This document shows positions 10,929 to 21,975 of a stretch of 64,000 bases of DNA, piece by piece; position 1 is the stretch's first letter, and every line of letters begins with the position of its first letter. The DNA is taken from positions 1,032,151 to 1,096,150 of the forward strand of contig NC_030994.1 of assembly GCF_000149955.1 (NCBI RefSeq), given 5' to 3'. A model generated the notes under the pieces. It saw nothing but the letters and a program-made list of their open reading frames with translations, made no database searches and was not told the origin of the DNA. The position numbers and the translations under genes are program-made. Origin of the DNA: Fusarium oxysporum f. sp. lycopersici 4287. Its lineage: Eukaryota; Ascomycota; Sordariomycetes; Hypocreales; Nectriaceae.

Positions 10929-13599
10929 GATTGCAGTCCAGTTGCAGTATCTTGGACTACGTCAAGGGTGGATGCTCTGGTATAAACCCTGGATTTGGGC
11001 TATTATAATCGGTTGCCGATTCTCGATTCTATTAATTCGACGCGCGAAGCTGATAAAGTCGCAAATTGAGGTTATTAGGAAGAAATCGAAGAAATTAAGC
11101 TGGCACTTGGGCCGCGTCGCTCAGCTACACCGGAGGAAGCAAGCTGTAGTGCAGTGCACCTTACCCTTCCGTTGGCGGGGGGCGGGTGGCAGATAGATTA
11201 GGTTGAGACGGGAGACAGGCGCGTTCCAATGGAATCTGCGCACTTGCAACCAAAATTAGGAACGAAGAACGAAAACTCGAAAAACATCAAACAATAGATG
11301 GATGGGGCTGGCGGGCTATATGTAATTAACGTATCCAGTCAAGCCATACAATAGATACTTAGTTAGATTAGACAGGAAAAAAGCTGGTTTCCTCAGATGT
11401 TGGCTAAGGTACGGTAGCTCAGCTCAGGTTGTCAGGGGTGGGTGTGTGAATCCAATGGGAGGAGACTTGGAGCTTGTGTAGTGCAAATGCGACCAAAGAC
11501 GAAAAGCTTAGCACTAAGAGGGCCCCCTTAATCAAGGTGAAGTCATGTCTCAGCCCAGCAAAAATACAGTATAGAATCGCGAAAAAGAAGTAAAAAAACG
11601 CGGCTGCTTGCAATTTATGCTTCCCCTGAACCTGGAGGGATTGTGGCTGCTTGATACCGTTTTTTGAATTCCTCTATCTTGGCTTCTTCTATAGTTGCTG
11701 AGAATATTATCATAAGATATCCAGCGTAAAGGTGTGATGCCATGCATCAACGTCAGGGTGACTGACAACGGCTGGCATGGCACAAGGTGCTGATGTCGAC
11801 GTCACAGCGTGGCGCCCAGCCTGCAGGCTCATCGCCAAGTGCCTGAAGCTCTGCTGGGAAACACAGGCAAAAACCTGAGTTGGGGCTAGATCGACACTGG
11901 CCAATCGCCCTCTGGTGCACTCCATCATCATCAGCGGTAATTGAAGATGGATGGAGGGTCTAGGCCAGCCCCCCGGCACTCTATCTGGAACCTGGGACAG
12001 CTGGCCTTGGAAGGCATTGCAAATCACTGCCCTTCTCTGAATGCAAACTGATACGGAGTAGTCTGCAGGTATGGACGCTTTGATCCCGGACGATAGCACG
12101 GTGACAGTAAAACGAGAAACCGGTAAAACTTTTGTAATACGTATGCGATTTGTGGGATTGATATGAAACGAATGACAATTAATTGATGGTTGGGAAATAC
12201 GAAAATGATACTCTAAAACAAGACCCTGTTTATGAAGAGTAATTCATGATCCCATTGTCACCCCCAAAACTTTATTTCTGAAAATCTCCAAAAGGGTCAG
12301 GGCCTGCTGCGCACGAAATCAATCCTCCTCCTCAATTTCGGCTGTTGAAGCTTGGCCACGGGACAAACCCACTATCCGCTGCGACGTGGACACCTCATCC
12401 CGCTGCCCTTGCGCTACTGTAAATAGTCACGCTCACTAAATTTCATTTGGTGCTGCGTGATGTGATGCCTCAGTTCATGGTGCACGGGCATACCGACAGG
12501 GCCAGCCAGGGAGACAAGACAAATGAGGGAGCCAAATGAAAGATTTTGGGCTGTAACAGAGTGAGTCTGTGAGGCTGCTGCCGACGTTTTACGGCATCCC
12601 AAGTCTAGTTTTGGCTATTCTGTGCCTCACGAGTATCACGGCCTCGATCTAGATCATGCATCAACGTCTTTTTGATTGTCGAGTTCAGCTACGGTCGTCG
12701 ATTCTACACTCAATCAAACAGAAGCACAGCCACGACGCTCTCCCGTGTTGCCATGCATACACACACGATGGAGATGAGACAGCTTGACAGGGATCGACTT
12801 TCTATCTGGATATGTGATGTCAGATGCATCCGTCACCACAACCACAATCATTGAACCCATCCGCCATCGAGTTAGTGAGCATGAGCACAAACACTCTCTG
12901 TCAAAAGTCAATGAATAAACCCCAGTGACGATCCGGATCGGAATGTTAATCGTCTCCCCTTTTAGGACTTGGGAGTGTCTGCCAAGACTGGAAATCTCCG
13001 CTACCTTTTGAGACTCTTTCATTCTCATGCGATGCTCGTCCTCATTCTCTTTCTCATTCTCATTCCCGTGGCGCTACCATTTCAATTCATCACAGCCCAA
13101 CTGGCTCCCTCACTTCGGAACATTCAGTTCCGTCCTCGGCGCCAATGACATCAACTACATTAGCATTCGTTTTCGTCCCCCCCGATCTCCAAATTAACTC
13201 ACCTCTCCCTATAACGGTAGTTCAATGACGATCTGACTTACAGTGCAGTCACTGTATCTGCGATCATATTTACCTAGCTCCATTGGTTTGTTTACTTGGC
13301 TATCTCTCTTGATCATCGCGCTACTGTTCATCGAGCAAGAGACGCTCCATTCATCACCCCTGTCTTGATCATTAGACCATCCTTTGTTCTTTTAGACTGT
13401 CAAGGTTGATGCCCATCAATGTCTTTCAATCCCTTCAACGACATCATGACTTTCTCACCGCTTGGCGATGGCGATGGGGATCCAGCAGTCGCTTCTTCAA
13501 ACAGTTCTCGAGATCTGAGAACGAAAATACTACAGATGCAACTTCATCTACGTATCCCAGTCAATCATTCATCCAAAAGGCTAGACTCTCCACAAATGC

Positions 13600-14006
13600 A
13601 TGCGCCATTCTTCATCTGGCCCTAGCGCAATCAGGATGATGCTGGTTCAGCTGAAATGGTCTGCTCTGGCGTCAAGCTCTCACTCTCAAACTAGCACTGA
13701 CTGGGCCGAGGTACGTGCCTGTAATTTTATCTCGACGCATCAACCTTCAAGATGTCGCGATTCGACCAATGAGATCTCCTCTGATGTGAATTTATTGAAT
13801 TCCCACATGTCTCCCTCAATTTTTGGCTTTGCTTTGCTTTGCTTTGCTTGCAGCGTGGCCGTGGCCGTTACCGCAAACGTCGCCTAATAAAGCATATTGC
13901 GGCTTCACAGATTGGGCCTCCCATGGCTGCGTCACCATTACAGACTGGTCCAGAACGTTGTTTTCCGTATGTAACTTTTCGTGAGTGTCAAGACGAGGCC
14001 TCTTGA
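13600..14006 (+). CDS. Candidate small spliced ORF (uncertain)
   Basis: A possible 87-residue protein from two exons, 13600-13710 and 13854-14006. The donor is strong (GAG before GTACGT) and the acceptor follows a CTTTG-repeat pyrimidine tract ending in TTGCAG at 13853; the frame stays open across the junction. The second exon encodes a basic stretch (RGRGRYRKRRLIKHIA) and ends in a stop at 14004-14006. An in-frame stop at 13582-13584 bounds the first exon. I recognise no domain. Another open frame starts at 13419 (MSFNPFNDIMTF), so the true structure may differ, or this may be an untranslated leader or a gene remnant. Only splice-signal quality supports it. Confidence 0.22.
13826..13849 (+). 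repeat. GCTTT pentanucleotide repeat
   Basis: Four GCTTT units plus GCTT, immediately before a CAG. On the plus strand it makes a pyrimidine tract typical of a 3' splice site. Confidence 0.85.
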
Positions 14007-15146
14007 TTGTAAAGCTCTTTGTTCAACTCAGACACAGTCACGTGTGTATTACCGTACAACCATCGGCTACGATCCCTTGGTTGTCCGTTGAATCTGAATG
14101 TCGGCATTTGTGTTTCACCTTGTGGCTGTTTGCTTAAACATTCCTGATCTACTCTGCGTATGGTTGCCTCAATTGTTGCCATGTAAAGGTGAAGCCTTGT
14201 CGTAGTGCATCTTGGGTAACGGACCGTTGTTGATTGAGACCGGGAATCTGGGCTTGGAACACCAAGAGTGGCTTCAATCCAAGTTGCCCTTGATGAAGCG
14301 TACATTCCCTTCACGAAGAAGCAGAAATGTAGAGCTTGACCCTGCATAAAGAGGCGAGCTCCTAGTGTACACAAAGCTGCGATGCCTTCGGCGTACAACG
14401 GTGAACGGATGTTTGTGTGAGACGAAGCAAACTCTTTTCTGTTGTACCAGCTTGGAACGCAGGCCGAGGTGCCAGGTTGCTCTTTGGATCTTTGGAGGAA
14501 ATTCTATCCAAATGGCAGATACTTGCGACTAGACATGGAAATCTCGACCACGCGCTTATTCATACCAACTGTGATTCACTAACAAGAGCAAGCTTTCGTC
14601 AAACTTAAGGGACGAGTCGCTTGTACTACAGAGATATATATTTCTGGCGACATTACCAAGATATAGCAATCTTGTCATTCATGACGAGAGCCCGACAAGC
14701 AGAGAGTACTCGACGGTTGATGAAGGTTTGTGAACAATACCCAGGGTTCCATCTCAAGACCGTCGCAGCTCGATTGTTAATGGCTAAACGCATCCATTTC
14801 TCGGGGTTACCGGTTACTACTTACCATAAAGACAAAGAAAGGAAACAATTTGACCGTTTTCGAGTCTTTTGATTGCTCAAGCAATGTCTATGCGCCCACC
14901 ATGACCATGGCGAATGGCACTTGCAACAAAGAACTGGTTTCTTTGTTCTTTGAATAGCATCACATCAATCACCCGGCCCTACAGGTGCCAATATTGTGAC
15001 AGACTACTAGAAAGATTTCTTTATGTCTGTTTAAGAATAGATATCTCATTATCCTTTTCAAAGAAAATCCATCCTGTTCTGATCTCTGTCCTATCAACCT
15101 GTAACTCTCTTATCACTCTGTGCCAACACCTGTATTCTAGTTCACG

Positions 15147-16550
15147 ATGGTAGCTTTGCGAGCAGCGGGGAAGCAGAAGGAGGGCACTCAACCTCTCTTC
15201 GTCCCTTCCAACGATTACGCAACCTCCTACAGATCCAACTGGTTCACCCCAGACAATGGCATCTTAGACCCTCAAGATCTCGAACTTCTACAGCACATCA
15301 ACTGCTCCTACTTCTCGTCCGGCCGTCCTCCCACTCTTCTCGCCCTCAAGCAGCATGCCCAGTCTCTCACCAACATCATCCGCAAGCTTGCTCCGTCTAC
15401 CACCACTCGTCCTGTAGGCACAGGGGATGTCGATTCTAAAGGTTGGATCTTCCAGAAGAACGAGGCTTTTGACTGGTTGAACAACCTCAACACTCCGTAT
15501 GAGAACGATGACCCGTTTCACCATGATCCTCTTTTTGCTCTTCACAATGTCGTCAAGTCAGAGTCTGAAGTGCATGGGATCGAACATCGTTGTCCTTTGA
15601 CACAAGTTGAGGATTTTGGTCCTTCGGCCAAGGAGGGAGATATCCGTCGTCCTTACATGACACACCACGATCTCATCATGCATGCGAACGAGTGTCTTGA
15701 AATCATCGATCATGAGTACTCTTCTACTGGCGGCTTGATGTCGATTCTTCCAACTGGTTTCGAAGACCCCGAGGATAAGAAAACGAACCATCCTTTGAGA
15801 GAATCGCAACTCGAAGCTGCTCGCAACTGCCTTCTTGGTCAATGGATTCTTCATCATCAGCATCTTGTCGGTCGTATACACGAACTCGAAATCAACTACG
15901 CCAACGCTACCGACGTCTTGAAAGGAGAAGCCCTCGTCCCACAGCAGTTGTTGGGCCGTGCCGGTGCCGATGGCGTCTCAGGGGGCCGTGAGATTGTCTA
16001 TCCACAGGATAAGTACATCCTCGTGAACTGCGGCGAAGATATCAGAAGCTACATCCACCGTCTTATCGATGTTGCCGAAGCACAGATCGAACAGAAGGAG
16101 AAGATCTGGAAAGCAAGCGGTGTAATTGGCGAACGAATCTGGAACGAGGAACGGGGCGGCAAAGTCTACGCCAAAGGCATTGTCCCTATAGATCTTCTAA
16201 CTCGCTTCTACCGCATCAAGGGCAAAGGCCATCAGTCTCCTCTCTTTGTCATACCAGCAGCCGAGCAGCATCCTGGCGTGAAGAGCACACGACTCATGGA
16301 GGAGAGACCAACTGTGGTATCTATTGTGACTCCAACTTGGCCAGAGCGCGTGTCTGCCATTGAGGCAAAGAACAAAGAGCGTCTAGAGAGAGCGGATAAG
16401 CTGGTGTCTGAGAATCAGTTCCTGGTTCGTAAGATGGCTGAGCTGAAGGACAGATTGGCTGTTCAGAATTCAGAGATCAAGCGCATGACTGATCAGTTGG
16501 CTTGGTATGAAGAACACGCGGAGGTTGTGAGAAAGGAACCACAGGATTAA
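15147..16550 (+). CDS. Unrecognised 467-residue protein with C-terminal coiled coil
   Basis: Uninterrupted frame of 467 residues with normal fungal coding character; the ATG follows a pyrimidine-rich leader. I recognise no family. No signal peptide or membrane helix is visible. The protein is hydrophilic and mixed alpha/beta in feel, with His/Trp-rich patches (WILHHQHLVGRIHELE). A charged helical C-terminus begins near residue 405 (RVSAIEAKNKERLERADKL) and runs through VRKMAELKDRLAVQNSEIKR, which should form a coiled coil. It is preceded by a very long intergenic region, which may mean complex regulation. No neighbour suggests a role. Confidence 0.8.
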   Translation: MVALRAAGKQKEGTQPLFVPSNDYATSYRSNWFTPDNGILDPQDLELLQHINCSYFSSGRPPTLLALKQHAQSLTNIIRKLAPSTTTRPVGTGDVDSKGWIFQKNEAFDWLNNLNTPYENDDPFHHDPLFALHNVVKSESEVHGIEHRCPLTQVEDFGPSAKEGDIRRPYMTHHDLIMHANECLEIIDHEYSSTGGLMSILPTGFEDPEDKKTNHPLRESQLEAARNCLLGQWILHHQHLVGRIHELEINYANATDVLKGEALVPQQLLGRAGADGVSGGREIVYPQDKYILVNCGEDIRSYIHRLIDVAEAQIEQKEKIWKASGVIGERIWNEERGGKVYAKGIVPIDLLTRFYRIKGKGHQSPLFVIPAAEQHPGVKSTRLMEERPTVVSIVTPTWPERVSAIEAKNKERLERADKLVSENQFLVRKMAELKDRLAVQNSEIKRMTDQLAWYEEHAEVVRKEPQD

Positions 16551-16892
16551 GGGTCGATTTTCTTTGTTGTCAATTGACGTTCGGGTTCCATCTTGGAGTT
16601 TGACGGACAAGAAGCTGGCCAGATGGAGAAATACAGTCCTAGATGTGCCAAGCTTATCAACATGATATTATAGCCATACATTTATTTCCATCTGTTGGAC
16701 AATTCGCTCTATTGAGCATGCTGGGAACAGGCAGAAATGCTACATTATCATTACCTAGTCTAATTCGCAATCTATGACCATTTCACCCCGAAAGCGTCAA
16801 GTCCAATGTGAAGAATATATCCCTGGTAACACAGAATGCCAGCATTTTCTTTGGATTGATCTATATGTGCTATCCAAGCATGATGGATGTGA
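16551..16892. other. Intergenic, convergent
   Basis: 3' flanks of the unknown gene (+) and the oxidoreductase pseudogene (-). Nothing further is seen. Confidence 0.6.
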
Positions 16893-19203
16893 TCAAATGG
16901 CTGGTCGCGACCTGGGAGGGAAAGGAAGTCGTTCTCCAATACGGCAATCCAGTTTGGCTGATTTAATCATGTCTGCCGCCTGTTTCAGTTGTCAATAGTA
17001 GTTCGTTTCAATTAACTATTGAAATCTTACCTTCTCAGCAATGCCATAGACACTAGCTTGTAGATGGGCTGATGGAATCAGGGGCATGATACTGGCATCA
17101 GCAATACGCAAGTTGCACGTGTCGTACACCTTGAGCTCAGGGTCCGCAACTCCTCCCAGTTCAAGAGGCATCATGGCTGCTGTCCCTGAAGGATGTCGCT
17201 CTGTCGAGATCTTTTCCATGACATGCTTCATCAACGTCTGATGATCTGTAGTATCAAACACCGATTCGCTTCGGGCATGAGTTCTTTCATGGCGTTGGTT
17301 TGGATCAGCTTCGTGTTCATTTGGAGACCAAGAACAATAATCTCGCAATCGATCGGGTCGGAGCAGTATCGTGGGTCCAGCTTTGGCAAGTCGAAGATCG
17401 ATGATGATGAGGGTCGGACGGTGACTAGGGAGAAAGTCTTTTGAGCAGCTACAGTCAACTGCCCCTATGAGATGGCCATGGTCTCAAAAGTTCCTGCGTC
17501 ATTGCTGAGTATTTGGTCTTGTAGAATCTTTTTCTGGAATTCGTAGCCCATCTTCACAGAGTTGGGGGTATTTGAGGGGATGCCATCCCCCGAACTCTTG
17601 TTCATGAACTGTTTCCAGTCATCTGTTGCAGATCGAAGACTCGGGAATGCAATCGTGTTTATGAGAGGTGCTGTCCAAGGACCTAAATTTGTCAGAAACG
17701 GGTATCTCTCTCGGAAATGTGTATTCACCTGTTCTGTTCCGTATGTACTCCTCGGCAGCTTCATCATACACACCGTCGGCTATCTCATTGCTCCTGAAAT
17801 ATGATTCATTGCGATCTGGACCCATTAGTACTTGTACTACATGAGACACGAATACTCACAATAGTAGTTGGCATAAACCATAGAATGATCCTGAAGATTA
17901 CATCCGACGCCAGGAAGGTCAATCTTGACCAAAATGTCGAGCGACTTGAGAACATCTGACGGCTCAATTCCCGATACCTGAAGTAAAGTGGGAGTGAAGA
18001 TCGCACCAGCGGAAACAATTACCTCTCGGGTACAAGAAATTGATCTCGCCTTGGACTTGTTTCTTGGAGCAAACTATAATACGGATTAGTAACCACCTCA
18101 TCTTTTGTATCACCTAATCGTACCTCGACTCCCATCACTCTCCGACTTGAGTTGTGTGCACTGTTACTATCCAAAACAAGTCGTGTGACAGTCTGGTTAG
18201 TTGCAATGTGCAAGTTGTATCTCCGAGATGCCGAGTTAAAGTGAGCTTCTCTGGCATCGAACCTCGTCTGATTATCAGGTTGCATGCTTGAAGGGAGTAT
18301 CATGGCCCCTGCGGCTGTCCCATTGTTCAGGTCACCAATAACGGGTAGACCAAGCTGCGCAAAGCCTTCGAGAACATTGGCTGTTCTCCAGTCAGAGCAC
18401 GAAAAGCTTTGAAAATTTGTATCACTTACAGGGTTGGTCATAGAATTACTGAGGGTAGGAGACGTGCACTGAGCCATTGTATCCATGCGCAGCTGATTGA
18501 GGACGTATGTGAAGTTCCTGGGCATTATGAGGCTCAACATTGAAGGTGAACTTCTCAGACTACCACAAATCAGCCTCATACTCATGGATCGGTTACACAC
18601 CTACCTTTTTGAAGCAAGGAAGTAGGTCATTCCAAGACCAACCCTTGTTTCCCAACTTTTCCCAACTTTTCCCAACCATCGTAATCAGACACTGAGCATC
18701 TGGACCAACAGAGGCCATTGAGGATAGAACTGCCACCAACAGCCTTTCCTTGAGGGATTCCCACCTTCGGATTGTTGAGATAGGTCTGGGGTTCAGTGGT
18801 CAACCCCCACTGGTATTTTTGCCATCCACCTGACCCGATTTTGCCCGGGACAGGAAGAAGGCCTCCAGAATCGAAAGATTTCTCGCGTCATCCCTGAAAT
18901 GCGATTTGTCAGTTGAGATCTGGTGGGTTGCGAGAGACGTACAAAGGACCAGCGTCGAGAACCAGGACCGAAACTACGAGCACCATTAGCGAGGCTCGTC
19001 GAGTCTATCAGCATTAAGTACCTGCTGGGTTTTCAGAGAGGCGATTGGCAATGGTTAGACCTGCAGTACCGCCTCCAACGATGATGTAGTCATAGACATT
19101 ACGCAGCTGTTCATCTGCATTGTCTGGGGTCACATGAAGGCTTTCAGCTAAGGGAAGAAAGAACAGGGCCAGAAAGGCCAACTAGAGAATTTCCAAAAAG
19201 CAT
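16893..19203 (-). pseudogene. Decayed secreted GMC (FAD) oxidoreductase
   Basis: Remains of a glucose-methanol-choline oxidoreductase, a secreted flavoenzyme oxidising alcohols or sugars (family knowledge). Still readable are: the FAD-binding start YDYIIVGGGTAGLTIANRLS, VLVLDAGPL after a 48-base intron, WGLTTEPQTYLNN, GKAVGGSSILNG, VIGDLNNGTAAGA, and a C-terminal HPSGTAAMMPLELGGVADPE and RIADASIMPLIPSAH. A last exon follows a 55-base intron and ends at 16893. Several lesions break it. There is a frame change inside the signal peptide (near 19171-19178) and a 10-base tandem expansion at 18651-18677 that shifts the frame after SDYDGWEKLG. A TAA stop lies at 18446-18448 with frame changes just after it, a TAG at 17465-17467, and a frame change near 17275. 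Lesions are mostly indels, not the C-to-T pattern of RIP. It cannot make a full enzyme as sequenced. Confidence 0.85.
18651..18677. repeat. 10-base tandem repeat (CCCAACTTTT), frame-breaking
   Basis: Two full CCCAACTTTT units plus a CCCAACC partial. On the minus strand this reads as repeated GTTGGGAAAA inside the oxidoreductase coding sequence. Removing one unit restores the expected reading into GNKGWSWNDLLPCFKK. Confidence 0.85.
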
Positions 19204-20160
19204 CTCAGGCGGCCTGATTACGAGAAGGTGTTGAGTGAGCAAAGACAATGTTCGAGATGCTGTGAAGAGAATGCTCTTCGGTAAACTCGCCACCTCATTT
19301 AAATCGGAGAGTAAACAAACAAACACAGCTTATGAATACAAACATTTCCACCACTCCAATCGTTATGGGGATCTGCCACTGGCAGACAACCGCCAGATGG
19401 AACTCATTCAGATCTTATCCGATGAATTGTCAGGAGAGTTTAACAGGAGAGAAGTCCTAAATTGGGCTAGAATCCCATTGTCCTTTGTTGCGTGTGTCTG
19501 TAACCGTAGTATCATGATCTAGCTGTTATTTCTACCTGGTGAAAGGACTACAATACTCATCCCCAAGCTGAACTTGCCACTATACCGAGGTATTCATATT
19601 CCTCACTTTCCTTGGGCCTTTAGGGACAATTATCAGTGACCTTCTCCTCTACTTTCACAACATCACGACAGGTATGGTGTTTGTATTCAGTTATCTTCTC
19701 ATGCGATGAACTCATGTAAGAGTGCCAGTTCGAACAATGACAGACTTAAGACCCTCAACCAACTTGAAAGCGCAGAGAATTTTGAATGATGAGACTTCTA
19801 ATTCCGAGCCTTGCGTACTCCTCCAAGGTCAAAATTCTAGCATGCAAATACCTCGCAACTATAGCCATTAGGTTCTTTTCATCTCTCGTTATAGGGTAAT
19901 CACTTATCTGCTGGAGTCATTCCCAGGGAGGGTCAATCATAACTGCCAAACGCTCTCGATGTTGCATACCTTGTTTAGGATAGAAGTGTATAGAAGCAAC
20001 TTCTCTTGGAACTGGTTCGGGAGATAACCGATAGATTGCCCATTTGTGACTGCCCTCCACCACCTGGAGAAGAGATGACTAAGCCACCTATAAATACAAC
20101 CTTCCTCAACACCAATCAAGATGAACCAATTGTCACCATGATCAATACGCGATATCAGCC
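19204..20160. other. Intergenic, divergent
   Basis: Upstream regions of the oxidoreductase pseudogene (-) and the radical SAM gene (+). No further gene or repeat is seen. Confidence 0.6.
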
Positions 20161-21383
20161 ATGATGTTGTCATTGTCAAGGCGATGGGTTGTCAATGCTC
20201 CCAAAACCACTTTCATAGCTCCCAAGATACTCAATCGCTCTCTTCATCTTGCTCCCCCATTCCTCCTTGACGACTATGTTCCGCGATATATGACACTCAG
20301 TTCCCGCGACGCAGCCAAGAAGCGTTCTTTGGCGTATGCTCACCTTCGCAATTGTAATCTATGTCCGAGAGAATGTGGCGTAAACAGGTACGAGAAGACA
20401 GGAATGTGCCTCATCGGAGAGAAGGCGAAAGTCAATACAATCGCTCCCCACTTTGGTGAAGGTCAGTCCATCTGCTGCCCATTGCTCTTTGCTCTCGGCT
20501 CGCTGCATCTGATACTCCCTTGCATCTCAGCTACTTAGCTCACCTTCAGTCATGTATCATATGCTTCTATTCAGCCTCTGACTGAACTTATACAGAACCC
20601 TGCATTCAGGGGCACAATGGTAGTGGTTCCGTCTTCATGAGCGGGTGTAACATGCGGTGCATCTTCTGCCAGAATTACGATATCGCACATCAGCGAAACG
20701 GGATGGACTTGACCCCTGAGGAATTAGGTGACTGGTACATCAAGCTGCAGGAGGTTGGCAAAGTACACAATATCAATATTGTTACGCCTGAGCATGTTGT
20801 CCCGCAGGTGGCGTTGAGTATCCTCCATGCCAGGGACCAAGGCCTGACAGTTCCTATCGTTTACAACACATCAAGCTTTGACTCTCTTGCATCCCTGCAG
20901 CTGATGGATGGATTGGTCGATATCTACCTTGCTGACTTTAAGGTGTGGAAGCCAAGCACCTCTAAAAGGCTATTGAAGGCCGATGATTACGCTGCAACAG
21001 CCAGAGAGAGCATCAAGGTGATGCACGCTCAGGTTGGTGACCTGTGCTTCACCGGAGATGGGATAGCAAAAAAGGGTTTGCTGATTCGCCATCTTGTTAT
21101 GCCAGGCAAAGAGGACGAAGGAGCCGAAATCATGGAGTTCCTCGCAAATGAGGTCTCTACAGATTGCTTCATTAACATCATGGAGCAGTACCATCCAGAC
21201 GCTCATGTCGGCAAACCAAAGCGAGCAAAGTCAGATGGCAAAGAAGAAAAGCAGGAGGTCCGATACGCAGACATCAACCGAGCAGTCAATGCTCAAGAGA
21301 TCTCCTCAATCAGGAAAGCCGCAGAAGAGGCTGGGCTATGGCGGTTCAATGACCCACCGGGCCACGATGGGTTTGCTATCTGA
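20161..21383 (+). CDS. PflX-like radical SAM protein
   Basis: Protein of 362 residues from exons 20161-20461 and 20596-21383 (134-base intron, phase 1 junction). The radical SAM 4Fe-4S motif is intact: CNMRCIFC (C-x3-C-x2-C). Just before it, an N-terminal cysteine motif (CNLCPRECGVNR then GMC) matches PflX-type proteins of the pyruvate formate-lyase activase-like group (COG1313). Also visible are SGCNMRCIFCQNYDIAHQ, the strand-rich NIVTPEHVVPQ and VYNTSSFD, and ADFKVW. The N-terminus (SLSRRWVVNAPK) is basic and could be a mitochondrial presequence (inference). Substrate unknown; no pyruvate formate-lyase is encoded nearby. The family is common in bacteria and archaea and patchy in fungi, so ancient transfer is plausible, but codon use and the intron look native. 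Confidence 0.88.
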
Positions 21384-21975
21384 TGAGAAGCAAGTCGCCT
21401 CTCATTTGACTGTTGGGTTGCACTGCAAATGAATCAAACCTTGCTATGAGGCTGCCAATGCAAGCCAACAACGGGGACTAACAACGCCACCTCCTGGTTC
21501 AAACAAGCAATTGGCTTGGCCACCTTATTCAATTGCATGGAGCAAGGCAAACCAGATGACATGTTGTTCTAGACCCTACGACCTCTCTTTCATGTTCCTG
21601 CCTGCCAACTGAAAAACCACCAAAAGCCAAGACTGACCAGTCTTATTGACGAACTACGGTGGTGACTTTTAAGTGTCGCCACCAGGCACGGTTCCATCAG
21701 AACAACCAACGACTCTCACTAGAAGAACTTTCTTCCAAAGAACCACTAGGTCAAGCGCCGGAACTTGCCGTTTCGCTTTGTTGAGGCGAACACAGCGACA
21801 AAGCGAACAGACCCCTCGTGTACAGTATAGCCTTCTTCGCAGTGGCCTTTGTCCACGGTGGAAAGGAAATGGAGGATGAGAGATATGAATATCTAGTAAC
21901 GATGGATGCTGTTTCTCGCAGAGAGGATATTCCTTCTTTGCTACTATCATTAACAAAAACTCAAAGTCTATCAAA
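21384..21975. other. Intergenic, tandem genes
   Basis: 3' flank of the radical SAM gene and promoter of the next plus-strand gene. No other feature is seen. Confidence 0.6.

Larger units (their letters stand above)
10929..15146. other. Long divergent intergenic region
   Basis: 4.2 kb between the channel gene (-) and an unknown gene (+). Pyrimidine-rich stretches around 13060-13420 look like promoter or 5' leader. Apart from the weak spliced candidate at 13600-14006, no frame has coding character. No tRNA boxes or transposon ends were seen. Confidence 0.55.

Noticed and set aside
11710..12099. Minus-strand frame of 129 residues
   Set aside because: Random-looking composition, no motif and no promoter-like context.
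13988..14398. Minus-strand frame of 136 residues
   Set aside because: No coding-like composition or splice support; it begins opposite the end of the weak 13600-14006 candidate.
18441..18450. Chance that the TAA stop in the oxidoreductase is spliced out
   Set aside because: The nearest GT-AG pair spans only about 23 bases and does not cover the stop, and the flanking frame still shifts afterwards.
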